Under the pieces are notes generated by a model. The model saw only the letters and a list, made by a program, of their open reading frames with translations. It searched no databases and was not told the DNA's origin. Position numbers and translations under genes: made by a program. A DNA stretch of 64,000 bases from Tepidibacillus fermentans (GTDB taxonomy: Bacteria; Bacillota; Bacilli; Tepidibacillales; Tepidibacillaceae). Location: contig NZ_SMAB01000001.1 of the NCBI RefSeq assembly GCF_004342885.1, positions 62,001 to 126,000 of the forward strand. The letters are read 5' to 3'. Shown here in pieces: positions 1-8,063 of the stretch (positions are counted from its first letter, which is position 1; each line of letters begins with the position of its first letter).

Positions 1-141
1 CTGACTATGTAAGCTGATCACGTTATTTTTTTGTTTACGGCTTGGCAAAAATTCTTCTTCTCTTACCCTCTCTTCTGGCTCTTCCATGATCTCTTCATCC
101 TCATCGTTTAAACCAAGAAAACCCATTAATTTCCCCATCAT
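1..141 (-). CDS. sepF: SepF cell division protein (N-terminal part, cut by window edge)
   Basis: The frame begins at ATG 141 (a second ATG follows directly) and stays open for 47 codons to the window edge. The visible N-terminus reads MMGKLMGFLGLNDEDEE, the amphipathic membrane-binding helix plus acidic linker typical of SepF. SepF polymerises on the membrane and anchors FtsZ rings during septum formation. A strong Shine-Dalgarno site (GGTGGAGGA) lies just upstream. It is downstream of ylmE and ylmD, the order of the B. subtilis ylm cluster. The FtsZ-binding C-terminal core lies outside the window. Confidence 0.9.
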   Translation of the reverse strand, partial: MMGKLMGFLGLNDEDEEIMEEPEERVREEEFLPSRKQKNNVISLHSQ

Positions 142-168
142 AAAAATTCCTCCACCTTTCATTTTGCT

Positions 169-849
169 TTAATTTTTAAATAACACGGTTCCTAAACGGA
201 TAAAAGTTGCTCCTTCTTCAATCGCAATTTCAAAGTCGTTGGACATCCCCATCGATAACTCTTCTAAAGGCTCTGAAAAAATTTTCTCTTGGTTAATCTG
301 ATCTCTCCATTCCCGCAGCCCCCTAAATACAGAGCGAATCAAATCTTGATTCTTAATATTAGGTGCCATTGTCATAAAACCAATGACTTGTATGGAATCA
401 TATTGTCGAATTGACTTACAAAAATCGATGAGTTCAGCTGGATTAACACCACCTTTGCTCTCTTCACCGGATATATTTACTTGAATAAAACATTTCACTT
501 TGGTTTGGAGTTGTTTTGCCCGCTTATCGATGGCTTCTGCCAAAGAAAGCCGATCCAAAGAATGAATATAATCGAACTTTCCGATCACTTGTTTCACTTT
601 ATTGGTTTGCAAATGACCGATAAAATGCCAAACTCCCATTGATGATAGTGCTTCGTATTTCGGGAGCGCATGTTGAACCCTGTTCTCCCCAATATGCTGA
701 ATCCCTAATTCAAGTATTTCCCTCGTTTGCTCGATGTCAACATATTTGGTCACTGCGATCATTTTAATCTCATTTTCGTTTCTTTGGCTAATTTCGCACG
801 CTTTTTTAATTTTTTGCTTTACTTGTTGAATATTTTCCATTAAAGACAT
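169..849 (-). CDS. ylmE: YggS/YlmE-family PLP homeostasis protein
   Basis: 226 aa, the usual length for the single-domain YggS/PROSC family, which binds pyridoxal 5'-phosphate and buffers PLP and amino/keto-acid pools. It is not known to catalyse a reaction. The PLP lysine is expected at K35 in AVTKYV. Later family motifs GENRVQ, HFIGHLQTNK and SMGMSNDFEIAI are all present. ATG 849 has a GGAAG site 9 nt upstream and lies 4 nt after the ylmD stop, so the two are probably co-transcribed. It is followed by sepF, as in other Bacilli. Confidence 0.93.
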   Translation of the reverse strand: MSLMENIQQVKQKIKKACEISQRNENEIKMIAVTKYVDIEQTREILELGIQHIGENRVQHALPKYEALSSMGVWHFIGHLQTNKVKQVIGKFDYIHSLDRLSLAEAIDKRAKQLQTKVKCFIQVNISGEESKGGVNPAELIDFCKSIRQYDSIQVIGFMTMAPNIKNQDLIRSVFRGLREWRDQINQEKIFSEPLEELSMGMSNDFEIAIEEGATFIRLGTVLFKN

Positions 850-853
850 CGAA

Positions 854-1684
854 TTAATCTTCCTTCCTTAAGCCAATCCAAGCCGCCATTCGACCCGTTT
901 TCCCATGATCTTTTCGGTGAGAGAAAAATAAATGATGATCACAACTTGTACAATATGAAGAAATTTCGATATGATTCGGCAAAATTCCTGCCTGAATTAG
1001 TATTTGTTGGTTTAATTTTTTTAAATCTAAATCATAGTGACCGTTTTGCTTATCAAAGATCATTTCTTCTGTAATCATTGAAAAAGTAGATTGTATAGGT
1101 TGAATCACTCGAGCATCAACTTCATAACAACATTGTCCAATCGATGGACCAATCGCAACACGAATATCATCACGATTCGAACCATAATGAGTTACAAAAG
1201 TTTCAACCATTTTTTCTGCTATTTTCAATTGTGTTCCTTTCCAACCTGCATGAGCAAGACCAATCACTTTTTTTATTGGATCGAGGAAAAATAAAGGAAC
1301 ACAATCCGCATAAAAGGAAGTAAGTAATATATCAGATTCAGAGGTAACAATTCCATCCGTGACTTGGATGGCATCTTCTCTCGTTAACCGACCTTTTCCC
1401 CGTTCATTTTTTGAAATGATTTCAATATGATTTCCATGAATCTGTTCTGCTGATGTCCAAGCATCAAAAGAAAAACCTAAAGCATCAGCTAAAATTTTTC
1501 GATTTGTAATCACATCTTCTTGATTGTCATTTACATGTAGGGCTAAATTCATCGTCGCGTAAGGTTCTTGACTCACTCCACCTTTTTTCGTACTAAATCC
1601 TACAGTTAATCCAGGTACGAGTTTTTGCCAAGAATCAATTACGAAATGTGGAATCGGTTGTTCCTTTAATTGAAACGGTTCCAT
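854..1684 (-). CDS. pgeF: Multicopper-oxidase-fold purine nucleoside phosphorylase/deaminase, PgeF/YlmD (LACC1) family
   Basis: 276 aa from ATG 1684. This start is chosen over one 19 codons upstream because AAAGGAG sits 8 nt before it and the protein then has family length. YlmD/YfiH/LACC1 enzymes act on purine nucleosides (phosphorolysis, deamination) and were formerly called polyphenol oxidases. The metal/catalytic triad is visible as H83 (QIHG), C128 (YADCVP) and H145 (LAHAGWKG). The C-terminal YCTSCDHHLFFSHR segment is also typical. It is the first of the ylmD-ylmE-sepF group. Exact substrate preference cannot be read from sequence. Confidence 0.92.
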   Translation of the reverse strand: MEPFQLKEQPIPHFVIDSWQKLVPGLTVGFSTKKGGVSQEPYATMNLALHVNDNQEDVITNRKILADALGFSFDAWTSAEQIHGNHIEIISKNERGKGRLTREDAIQVTDGIVTSESDILLTSFYADCVPLFFLDPIKKVIGLAHAGWKGTQLKIAEKMVETFVTHYGSNRDDIRVAIGPSIGQCCYEVDARVIQPIQSTFSMITEEMIFDKQNGHYDLDLKKLNQQILIQAGILPNHIEISSYCTSCDHHLFFSHRKDHGKTGRMAAWIGLRKED

Positions 1685-1758
1685 GTCATGCACTCCTTTA
1701 CCACATTTTATCATAATGACTTTCATCATTAAATATAGCATATGAACAAGATAAAAAT

Positions 1759-1796
1759 AGGTTTGTATATTTCAACACGCTCCGTTGTTCGTGTAT
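1759..1796. repeat. Half-copy of dispersed GGTTTGTAT repeat family
   Basis: The sequence AGGTTTGTATATTTCAACACGCTCCGTTG followed by a CGTGTATA tail closely matches the left end of the 164-bp element at 4895-5058. No right inverted end is present, so this looks like a truncated or solo end. It lies in the 100-bp gap between ylmC and ylmD. Confidence 0.7.
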
Positions 1797-1802
1797 AAAA
1801 TC

Positions 1803-1832
1803 AAAAAAAAAGACAAGGAAAATCTCCTTGTC
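1803..1832 (-). terminator. Intrinsic terminator after ylmC
   Basis: On the minus strand an 8-bp stem (GACAAGGA/TCCTTGTC) is followed directly by about nine T residues. It lies just past the ylmC stop, separating the sigma/ylmC group from ylmD-ylmE-sepF. Confidence 0.85.
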
Positions 1833-1841
1833 ATCGTTCAT

Positions 1842-2135
1842 TTAATATTTTTTAAATGGATCTGAATCCTCATTCGATTCTAAAGATCGAAAAGAGCGAT
1901 GATCATCCAGTTTCACCAATACCACATCAAGACCAATCTTTACAATATTCCTCCAAGGAATAATATACTCTGTACCATTACCAAAAAGGCCAAACAACTT
2001 GCCTTGGTTTGGGATCACCAATGCCTCTACTCGACCAGTTTTTAAATCAATTTCAATATCTTGGACAGTGCCGAGTTTTTTGCCATCATAAATATTGACA
2101 ACATCCTTCGTCTGGAACTCAGAAATTTTAATCAT
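1842..2135 (-). CDS. ylmC: YlmC/YmxH-family PRC-barrel sporulation protein
   Basis: 97 aa from ATG 2135, chosen over a GTG three codons earlier because AGGTG sits 6 nt upstream of the ATG. A single PRC-barrel-like beta domain (KISEFQTKDVVNI, GKKLGTVQDIEIDL, EYIIPWRNIVKIG) marks the YlmC/YmxH family found only in spore formers. Its molecular role is not established. Gene order (downstream of sigG, upstream of ylmD) matches B. subtilis, with ylmA missing. A mother-cell-type promoter may precede it. Confidence 0.88.
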   Translation of the reverse strand: MIKISEFQTKDVVNIYDGKKLGTVQDIEIDLKTGRVEALVIPNQGKLFGLFGNGTEYIIPWRNIVKIGLDVVLVKLDDHRSFRSLESNEDSDPFKKY

Positions 2136-2168
2136 GTCACTCACCTATCTTTTTCTGGTCTTTTAATA

Positions 2169-2197
2169 TATATATGAAAGATAGGCGAAAAATGTAC
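2169..2197 (-). promoter_or_regulatory. Possible SigE-type promoter of ylmC
   Basis: On the minus strand GTACATT, a 14-bp spacer and CATATATA resemble the SigE pattern (KMATATT, 14-15 bp, CATACAHT) with about two mismatches in each half. The predicted start would lie about 25 nt upstream of ylmC. An inverted repeat CCTATCTTT/AAAGATAGG (2144-2152 and 2177-2185) spans the same region. The call rests on sporulation context and a partial match. Confidence 0.3.
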
Positions 2198-2207
2198 GAA
2201 GATCAAA

Positions 2208-2987
2208 TCAAGATTTAATATGCTTTTGCATTTGGTTAATGGCTGCTTTTTCTAATCTTGATACCTGGGCTTGGGATATCCCAATCTCCCCAGCTACTTC
2301 CATCTGAGTCTTGCCTTCATAAAATCGCATCGAAAGAATCATTTTCTCACGATCATTTAATTGTTCAAGAGCTTGTTTTAACGCGATTTCCTCTACCCAT
2401 TGAACATCTTTATTCTTATCATCGCTAATCTGGTCCATAACATAGATCGGGTCTCCCCCATCATGGTAAATCGGTTCAAATAAGGAAACTGGATCTTGAA
2501 TCGCGTCTAAAGCAAAGACTACGTCCTCTTTTGGTACATTTAATACCTCGGATATTTCATAAATAGAAGGTTCACAAGCTTTTTGATTCGTTAGTGCATC
2601 TCGGACTTGTAAAGCCTTATAGGCGATATCCCTTAAAGATCTAGATACACGAATTGGATTGTTATCTCGAAGATAACGACGGATTTCGCCAATAATCATA
2701 GGAACCGCGTAGGTGGAGAATTTCACATTTTGACTTAAGTCAAAGTTATCAATTGCTTTCATTAAACCGATACATCCGACTTGAAATAGATCATCCACAT
2801 ATTCTCCTCGATTATTAAAGCGTTGAATCACGCTTAATACTAATCGAAGATTTCCATTTATGAGTTGTTCTCTCGCAGAAAGATCTCCGTTTTGGAGTTT
2901 AACAAATAGTTCTCTCATTACATCGTTTTTTAAGACAGGTAATTTAGATGTATCCACACCGCATATTTCAACTTTGCTTCTTGACAT
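2208..2987 (-). CDS. sigG: RNA polymerase sigma-G factor (late forespore)
   Basis: 259 aa, normal SigG length, starting MSRSKVEICGVDTSKLPVLK, the distinctive SigG N-terminus. Region 2 (DLFQVGCIGLMKAIDNFDL, KFSTYAVPMIIGEIRRYLRD) and region 4.2 (EVAGEIGISQAQVSRLEKAA) are intact. SigG directs late forespore transcription after engulfment. AGGAGG precedes the ATG. The gene follows sigE by 64 bp and has its own forespore-type promoter in that gap, as in B. subtilis, where SigF starts and SigG amplifies its expression. Confidence 0.97.
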   Translation of the reverse strand: MSRSKVEICGVDTSKLPVLKNDVMRELFVKLQNGDLSAREQLINGNLRLVLSVIQRFNNRGEYVDDLFQVGCIGLMKAIDNFDLSQNVKFSTYAVPMIIGEIRRYLRDNNPIRVSRSLRDIAYKALQVRDALTNQKACEPSIYEISEVLNVPKEDVVFALDAIQDPVSLFEPIYHDGGDPIYVMDQISDDKNKDVQWVEEIALKQALEQLNDREKMILSMRFYEGKTQMEVAGEIGISQAQVSRLEKAAINQMQKHIKS

Positions 2988-3020
2988 TCTTCTCCCTCCT
3001 ATCGGAGATACAGATATGTA

Positions 3021-3050
3021 AAGTATCTCCTTGGAGGGAAAATTTTATGC
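3021..3050 (-). promoter_or_regulatory. SigF/SigG-type promoter of sigG
   Basis: On the minus strand GCATA (3046-3050), a 15-bp spacer and GGAGATACTT (3021-3030) fit the SigF/SigG consensus GYATA, about 15 bp, GGHNANAMTR, except for the last base. The -35 lies immediately after the sigE stop. The -10 also forms one arm of an 8-bp hairpin (GGAGATAC/GTATCTCC, 3004-3030) just upstream of the sigG Shine-Dalgarno site. Confidence 0.72.
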
Positions 3051-3051
3051 T

Positions 3052-3774
3052 TTAGATCATCTTATTAAATTCTTTTCGTAATCGTCTGATTATTCGTTTT
3101 TCAAGTCGAGATATATAAGATTGTGAGATTCCTAGCATATCTGCAACATCTTTTTGTGTTTTTTCAACACCATCTTTTAAGCCAAAACGAAGTTCCATAA
3201 TCATTTTTTCGCGATCACTTAACTTTTCTAATGCTTTTTTTAATAATTTTTTGTCGACTTCATCTTCAATATTGCGGAAGATCGTATCATTTTCTGTGCC
3301 TAATATATCAGATAATAATAATTCATTTCCATCCCAATCAATATTTAGCGGTTCATCAAAAGAGACCTCTGTTTTCATTTTATTACTTCGTCGTAAATAC
3401 ATCAGGATTTCATTTTCAATACAACGAGAAGCATAAGTAGCCAATTTAATATTTTTGTCGATATCAAAGGTATTTACCGCTTTAATGAGACCAATCGATC
3501 CAATCGAAACCAAATCTTCAATACTTACACCCGTGTTATCAAACTTTCTTGCAATATAAACAACAAGCCGAAGGTTCCTTTCAATTAACATTGATTTGGC
3601 CGCCGAATCTCCTGTTGGCAGTTTTTCTAATAGGAGTTCTTCCTCTTCCTTTGTTAACGGAGGTGGAAGGGTATCACTTCCGCCAATATAATAGACTTCC
3701 TCTGACTTAAGACCAAGTAAAAATAAAATTCGATACCATACAAGCATCAATTGGATCTTCCATTTTGTAATCAT
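3052..3774 (-). CDS. sigE: RNA polymerase sigma-E factor precursor (mother cell)
   Basis: 240 aa. The first about 28 residues form the hydrophobic pro-sequence ([20 protein letters not shown]) that tethers pro-SigE to the membrane. The processing region [11 protein letters not shown] is conserved, with cleavage expected between the two tyrosines (about Y28/Y29), one residue later than in B. subtilis. Regions 2 and 4 ([20 protein letters not shown]) are intact. SigE drives early mother-cell gene expression. It sits directly downstream of spoIIGA, its processing protease. Confidence 0.97.
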   Translation of the reverse strand: MITKWKIQLMLVWYRILFLLGLKSEEVYYIGGSDTLPPPLTKEEEELLLEKLPTGDSAAKSMLIERNLRLVVYIARKFDNTGVSIEDLVSIGSIGLIKAVNTFDIDKNIKLATYASRCIENEILMYLRRSNKMKTEVSFDEPLNIDWDGNELLLSDILGTENDTIFRNIEDEVDKKLLKKALEKLSDREKMIMELRFGLKDGVEKTQKDVADMLGISQSYISRLEKRIIRRLRKEFNKMI

Positions 3775-3801
3775 TTGAGACCCCCTTGAATAACGATATT
3801 T

Positions 3802-4713
3802 TTATGATGCAATTAATAATTCCGGATGAATAATCGCTTGATACGACCGATCGATGGACAATAAACCAAAATCTAAGCCAATTAAAACCGTGTTCGTTTC
3901 CACTAATTTTTCTCTGTTATGAATCACCACCTTATCTGGACGCAATGCCAATAAAAACTGCATTTCTTTTGCAACACTACGAAATGGAATCAGATGAATC
4001 CTAGATAACCAAATTGGATCGATCTGATCAACGATTTGTTCAAACTTCTCTAATTCAAATTCTCGAGAAACAAATGTTTGATAAAGAATATCAGGTAAGA
4101 AAGTAAGATCCTTTGCTTCTATGACTAAAACTGGCTTTCGCGTAATGGGGTCATAGAGTTGATTCCCCGTATCAACTAATCCTTTACAATGAAAGAATTG
4201 ATCCAGTATCGTTAATTCAAGATCGACCAAATCCTGTTGTATGGATGTTTTTCTTTCTATGGAATGGTATGTCTTCTTCGAGAATATCCATACCATGAGT
4301 GGTGAAATGACTAGAAAAAGGAAATAGATATATGAACCAGATGAGTGTGTGACATAAATCCCATTGATGATTTCGTGATCAATCTGGAGAAGGTATTGAA
4401 GTCCAAATACACCCCCGCCAAAAACAAAGGACACAAAGTAAAATGTTGCGATTGCACGAATAAAATGAACAAGATGAATAAATCGAAAGGAAATCCAAAC
4501 CATAAGTATAGAAACTATGATTTTGGTTAATAGAAGATGAAAAATGGTAAGAGCAGGCATAAGGAATACAAACGTATAAAAAGCACCAATTCCAGCACTT
4601 AAAAATAAATGTAGTTTCTTCACCTTTAAATGAAGGAATTTCCCTGTTGTCCAAAGGATCAAATAATCAATAACAAGATTGAATAAAAAGATCAAATCGG
4701 CATAAAAAACCAT
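3802..4713 (-). CDS. spoIIGA: Sporulation sigma-E processing aspartic peptidase SpoIIGA
   Basis: 303 aa. About five hydrophobic membrane segments fill residues 1-145. A soluble aspartic-protease-like domain follows with the catalytic motif LVDTGNQLYDP, where D181 matches the known SpoIIGA aspartate. SpoIIGA in the sporulation septum cleaves pro-SigE once activated by SpoIIR from the forespore. It is followed by sigE after 27 bp, the conserved spoIIG operon. A Spo0A-type promoter lies upstream. Confidence 0.96.
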   Translation of the reverse strand: MVFYADLIFLFNLVIDYLILWTTGKFLHLKVKKLHLFLSAGIGAFYTFVFLMPALTIFHLLLTKIIVSILMVWISFRFIHLVHFIRAIATFYFVSFVFGGGVFGLQYLLQIDHEIINGIYVTHSSGSYIYFLFLVISPLMVWIFSKKTYHSIERKTSIQQDLVDLELTILDQFFHCKGLVDTGNQLYDPITRKPVLVIEAKDLTFLPDILYQTFVSREFELEKFEQIVDQIDPIWLSRIHLIPFRSVAKEMQFLLALRPDKVVIHNREKLVETNTVLIGLDFGLLSIDRSYQAIIHPELLIAS

Positions 4714-4781
4714 CTTAGCCGCCCCTTATCCCTATCAACTTTTCAATCTCAATAAGTCCCAAAACTTTTAAGAATGAGAAA

Positions 4782-4815
4782 AGTATATAATAAAAATATA
4801 TTCAAAGTCTGTCTA
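4782..4815 (-). promoter_or_regulatory. Spo0A-dependent spoIIG-type promoter (22-bp spacer)
   Basis: On the minus strand TAGACA (4810-4815) and TATACT (4782-4787) are separated by exactly 22 bp, the abnormal spacing that makes the B. subtilis spoIIG promoter depend on Spo0A. Upstream are imperfect 0A-box-like sequences TGTCGGC (4821-4827) and TGACAAA (4841-4847), 20 bp (two helical turns) apart. The hexamers and spacing are seen; the 0A boxes are weak and inferred. The 392-bp gap 4714-5105 holds this promoter, the repeat at 4895-5058 and the ftsZ terminator. Confidence 0.65.
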
Positions 4816-4894
4816 AACTTGCCGACAAGCTCTTATTTTTTTTGTCAACATATCAAATTTTTTAGCGAAAAACCAAAATTTAATATTATAAAAA

Positions 4895-5058
4895 TAGGTT
4901 TGTATATTCCAACGCGCTCCGTTGTCCGTGTATTTCTTTTGAATGAAGAACGATAAGAAAGAAATACACTCCCAAAAGCACACAAAGTGTACAAGTCACA
5001 CTATGCAGCTAAAGCTGCTAGTCGTGCTATGTCACTGCTTATGGAATATACAAACCTA
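4895..5058. repeat. 164-bp inverted-repeat element (MITE-like) with perfect 17-bp ends
   Basis: The left end TAGGTTTGTATATTCCA (4895-4911) and right end TGGAATATACAAACCTA (5042-5058) are perfect reverse complements. Inside are a 12-bp stem GTGTATTTCTTT/AAAGAAATACAC (4928-4939 and 4958-4969) and a GCAGCT/AGCTGC hairpin (5005-5018). No plausible coding frame is present. Related full or partial copies occur at 1759-1796, 36653-36749 and 57577-57599. This is consistent with a small non-autonomous mobile or structured intergenic repeat; mobility is inferred. Confidence 0.75.
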
Positions 5059-5073
5059 ATAATCTTGGCTTGT

Positions 5074-5100
5074 AAAAAAAATAGACCATTGTGGTCTATT
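5074..5100 (-). terminator. Terminator of the ftsA-ftsZ end of the dcw cluster
   Basis: The minus strand has ATAGACCA/TGGTCTAT (8-bp stem, 3-nt loop) followed by about eight T residues, beginning 6 nt after the ftsZ stop codon. Confidence 0.88.
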
Positions 5101-5105
5101 TCAGC

Positions 5106-6206
5106 TTAGTCAATTGATTTATTTCGGTTTCTTAAAAATGTCGGAATATCAAGGTTATCGCTAATTTGTGAATTAAATGGCTTAATGTTTACATTTCCTT
5201 TATTACTTGAATGATGATCCTTCACCGATTTTGAAGAAGGTTGTCCAGTTTTATCATCATCAAAGCCCGTAGCAATCACTGTAACGATGATTTCATCTTT
5301 TAGGTTCTCATTGATTACTGCACCAAAAATCATATTCACATCTGGATCAGAAGAAGATGCAACGATATCCGCAGCTTCATTTACTTCGTAAAGACTTAAG
5401 TTGGTTCCACCGGTAATATTCATCAATACACCTTTTGCCCCATTGATTGATGTCTCAAGAAGCGGACTACAAATCGCCTTTTTTGCTGCTTCAGCCGCAC
5501 GATTTTCTCCGGTAGCAATCCCAATACCCATTAAAGCAGAACCTTTTTCTGTCATAATTGTTTTTACATCAGCAAAGTCTAAATTGATTAAACCAGGAAC
5601 TGCAATTAAATCTGAAATTCCTTGTACCCCTTGACGCAATACATTATCTGCTTGTCTAAAAGCTTCCAACATTGGTGTATTTTTATCCACAATTTCTAAT
5701 AATCGATCATTTGGAATCACAATTAAGGTATCTACTTTTTCTTTTAGAGCAGCAATACCTAATTCAGCTTGAGCTTGTCTTTTTCTTCCTTCAAAAGTAA
5801 ATGGACGAGTGACAACACCAACAGTAAGGGCGCCAAGTTCCTTTGCTATCTCTGCAATAACGGGGGCTGCACCGGTTCCTGTTCCACCACCCATACCTGC
5901 TGTGACAAAAACCATGTCTGCTCCTTTTAATAGATTTTCAAGGACTTCTCTACTTTCTTCTGCTGCTTTTTTACCGATTTCCGGATTTGCACCAGCTCCT
6001 AATCCTCTTGTTAATTTTTCACCAATCTGTGATTTGTGTTCAGCTAATGAACGGTGTAATGCTTGTGCATCTGTATTTACAGCAATAAACTCAACACCTT
6101 TTACTCCTGCCTCGATCATACGGTTAACCGCATTGCTTCCTCCGCCGCCGACACCGATTACTTTAATTTGGGCTAATTGCTCCATTTCAAGATCAAATTC
6201 TAACAT
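5106..6206 (-). CDS. ftsZ: Cell division protein FtsZ
   Basis: 366 aa tubulin-like GTPase that assembles the cytokinetic ring. The GTP-binding signature GGGTGTG is at residues 106-112, the N-terminal glycine-rich loop [13 protein letters not shown] at 18-30, and the T7 loop NLDFADVK near 210. A variable linker is followed by the conserved C-terminal peptide [10 protein letters not shown], which binds FtsA and SepF. It is last in the dcw cluster, after ftsA, with a terminator immediately behind it. The first ATG is kept; an internal Met at residue 8 would be an alternative start. Confidence 0.98.
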   Translation of the reverse strand: MLEFDLEMEQLAQIKVIGVGGGGSNAVNRMIEAGVKGVEFIAVNTDAQALHRSLAEHKSQIGEKLTRGLGAGANPEIGKKAAEESREVLENLLKGADMVFVTAGMGGGTGTGAAPVIAEIAKELGALTVGVVTRPFTFEGRKRQAQAELGIAALKEKVDTLIVIPNDRLLEIVDKNTPMLEAFRQADNVLRQGVQGISDLIAVPGLINLDFADVKTIMTEKGSALMGIGIATGENRAAEAAKKAICSPLLETSINGAKGVLMNITGGTNLSLYEVNEAADIVASSSDPDVNMIFGAVINENLKDEIIVTVIATGFDDDKTGQPSSKSVKDHHSSNKGNVNIKPFNSQISDNLDIPTFLRNRNKSID

Positions 6207-6248
6207 GAATATCCCCCTTACTTATCATAGGAACGCATTTCTTGATGA

Positions 6249-7499
6249 TTAAATAAATTCACTAAACCAATTTTTCACACGTTCAAAAGGGCTTACTCCT
6301 TTTGACTTACGAGTAGATTGTTTTGAAGGTGCAGTAGATACGGCTTGTTTCACTTGACTACTTGTTTTTTTGAATCGTTTTGATGCATAGAGGATTAAAC
6401 CGACTCCACTCGTGTAAGAGGGGTCTCTAACGCCAATGTAATCGGGCATAGAAATTCGTACAGATGAACGAAACTCTTCTTGGGCGATCGATAAAATGCC
6501 ATTCATCGCAACAACTCCACCTGTTAGAACATAGCCCCCTGCTAATTCATTCGTATAACCCATTCGATAGATTTCTTGTTGAACCAACTCGAACATTTCT
6601 CGAACCCGTGGTTCAATAATATAAGCAATGTCTTTTTGACTAAACTCTTTCTCAACATTACTACCAATACGTGCGACTTTAAATCTGACGTCTTCTGAAG
6701 CCTCTTCAATACTGGCGATACCATATTTTATTTTGACCCTTTCAGCAATGTCAAGCTGTGTTCGAAGTCCAATCGATATATCATTTGTAATGTATTCCCC
6801 CCCAATAGGTAATACACTCATCTTCGCTAAACCACCTTGCTCGTAAACAGAGATTGTGGTTACTCCTTCTCCCATATCGATTAATGCGACTCCAAGATTC
6901 ATTTCGTCTTTAGATAGAGCAACTTGACTGGTTGCTAATGGCATTAAGATAAACCCAGCTATTTTCAGTCCCGCTTTTTCAATTGTACGTACTAAATTAT
7001 GTATGATGGTTTTGGCTCCAGTTATAATGGTCGTCTCTACCTCTAGACGGATCCCAATCATTCCACTTGGATCGTTAATATTATTTAAACCATCAACCAT
7101 AAATTGTTTAGGAACCACATCAATAATCTCCCGATCAGGAGTCAAAGGAATTACTTTTGAGGCCTGAATCACTCGATCTATATCTACATCACCAATTTCC
7201 CGATCTTCACTAGATACAGCGACTATGCCATGACCCACTTCTAATTCTATATGATTACCAGAGATACCCACATACACATCTTCTATTGTAATTCCTACCA
7301 TTCTCTCTGCATGATCCACTGCTTGGCGAATCGATTGTACCGTTTGGTCAATATCGACAATTGCTCCCTTTTTAATTCCAACGGAGTCAGCCGTTCCTAC
7401 TCCAATGATATTTAATGATCCTTTATTCATTTCGCCAATGATTACTCGAACCTTGGACGTACCGATGTCTAGACTGACTATTACGTCGTTGTTGCCCAA
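6249..7499 (-). CDS. ftsA: Cell division protein FtsA
   Basis: 416 aa actin-like ATPase that tethers FtsZ to the membrane. The N-terminal phosphate-binding loop [10 protein letters not shown], a second phosphate motif [15 protein letters not shown] and the adenosine motif [14 protein letters not shown] are visible. The end [14 protein letters not shown] forms the amphipathic membrane-targeting helix. The start is TTG 7499, supported by GGAGGT about 8 nt upstream with no better alternative. The 204-bp gap upstream contains TATAAT (minus strand, 7540-7545) that may serve a local promoter, though no good -35 was seen. Confidence 0.97.
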   Translation of the reverse strand: MGNNDVIVSLDIGTSKVRVIIGEMNKGSLNIIGVGTADSVGIKKGAIVDIDQTVQSIRQAVDHAERMVGITIEDVYVGISGNHIELEVGHGIVAVSSEDREIGDVDIDRVIQASKVIPLTPDREIIDVVPKQFMVDGLNNINDPSGMIGIRLEVETTIITGAKTIIHNLVRTIEKAGLKIAGFILMPLATSQVALSKDEMNLGVALIDMGEGVTTISVYEQGGLAKMSVLPIGGEYITNDISIGLRTQLDIAERVKIKYGIASIEEASEDVRFKVARIGSNVEKEFSQKDIAYIIEPRVREMFELVQQEIYRMGYTNELAGGYVLTGGVVAMNGILSIAQEEFRSSVRISMPDYIGVRDPSYTSGVGLILYASKRFKKTSSQVKQAVSTAPSKQSTRKSKGVSPFERVKNWFSEFI

Positions 7500-7703
7500 C
7501 CTGTGGCACCTCCTTCATTTTTTCAATTGATTCAATTCTATTATAAAACGACAAAACAGGTTAACGTAGAACAAAATTGTAATGACACAACTTATTCAAA
7601 TATACTATTTTTAATTAATTCAACATAATTTCCATTTTCCCTTTTTTTTCGATGATTTTTTCTAATTTTTTTTTAGAAAAAAAAAGAAAATGAACATAAA
7701 TAC

Positions 7704-8063
7704 CTATCCTTGTGTCTTTTGTCCTGTTTTTGAAAATTTGTCTAACAAAATTCGGCGTATTACTGCAATGTTGTTAAATAATCTCACACCAAAAGCAACA
7801 ATGGCTGCTAAATAAAGATCAACCCCTAATTGTACGCCTATAAAAACAATACCCGCAGCAAGTAAGGTGTTAAAAAAGAAACCTGATATAAAAACAGTGG
7901 TGTCAAACGTTTTTTGCAAATTAGCACGTATACCGCCAAAAACCGTATCTAAAGCAGCCAATACAGCAATGGATAGGTAATTACTATATGCTTCAGGAAT
8001 ATGAATATCAGAATGAAATCCTAAAAAAAGTCCAATAAATAGAGCTAAAATAGGTAGCCACAT
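7704..8063 (-). CDS. sbp: Small basic protein Sbp (DUF1290)
   Basis: 119 aa, highly hydrophobic, with about four membrane segments and a basic C-terminus (NIAVIRRILLDKFSKTGQKTQG), matching the DUF1290 family encoded between ylxX and ftsA in Bacilli. Function is unknown; conservation inside the dcw cluster suggests a link to division or envelope work. Its ATG shares one base with the ylxX stop (TAATG), so translation is probably coupled. Downstream lies an AT-rich stretch with no convincing terminator. Confidence 0.88.
   Translation of the reverse strand: MWLPILALFIGLFLGFHSDIHIPEAYSNYLSIAVLAALDTVFGGIRANLQKTFDTTVFISGFFFNTLLAAGIVFIGVQLGVDLYLAAIVAFGVRLFNNIAVIRRILLDKFSKTGQKTQG

Noticed and set aside
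1685-1741. Longer N-terminus for YlmD
   Set aside because: AAAGGAG lies directly ahead of ATG 1684 and the extra 19 residues do not resemble the family.
4843-4848. Perfect TTGACA on the minus strand upstream of spoIIGA
   Set aside because: No -10 element at 16-19 bp; the TAGACA/TATACT pair with 22-bp spacing is the better promoter.
4774-4956. 60-codon plus-strand frame between spoIIGA and ftsZ
   Set aside because: It runs through the spoIIG promoter into the repeat element and has no ribosome site.
5809-6252. 147-codon plus-strand frame opposite ftsZ
   Set aside because: Pro/Ala-rich shadow of the ftsZ coding strand with no ribosome site; ftsZ is certain.
7640-7690. AT-only palindrome downstream of sbp as a terminator
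   Set aside because: The stem is almost all A-T pairs in a homopolymer-rich stretch; too weak to call.
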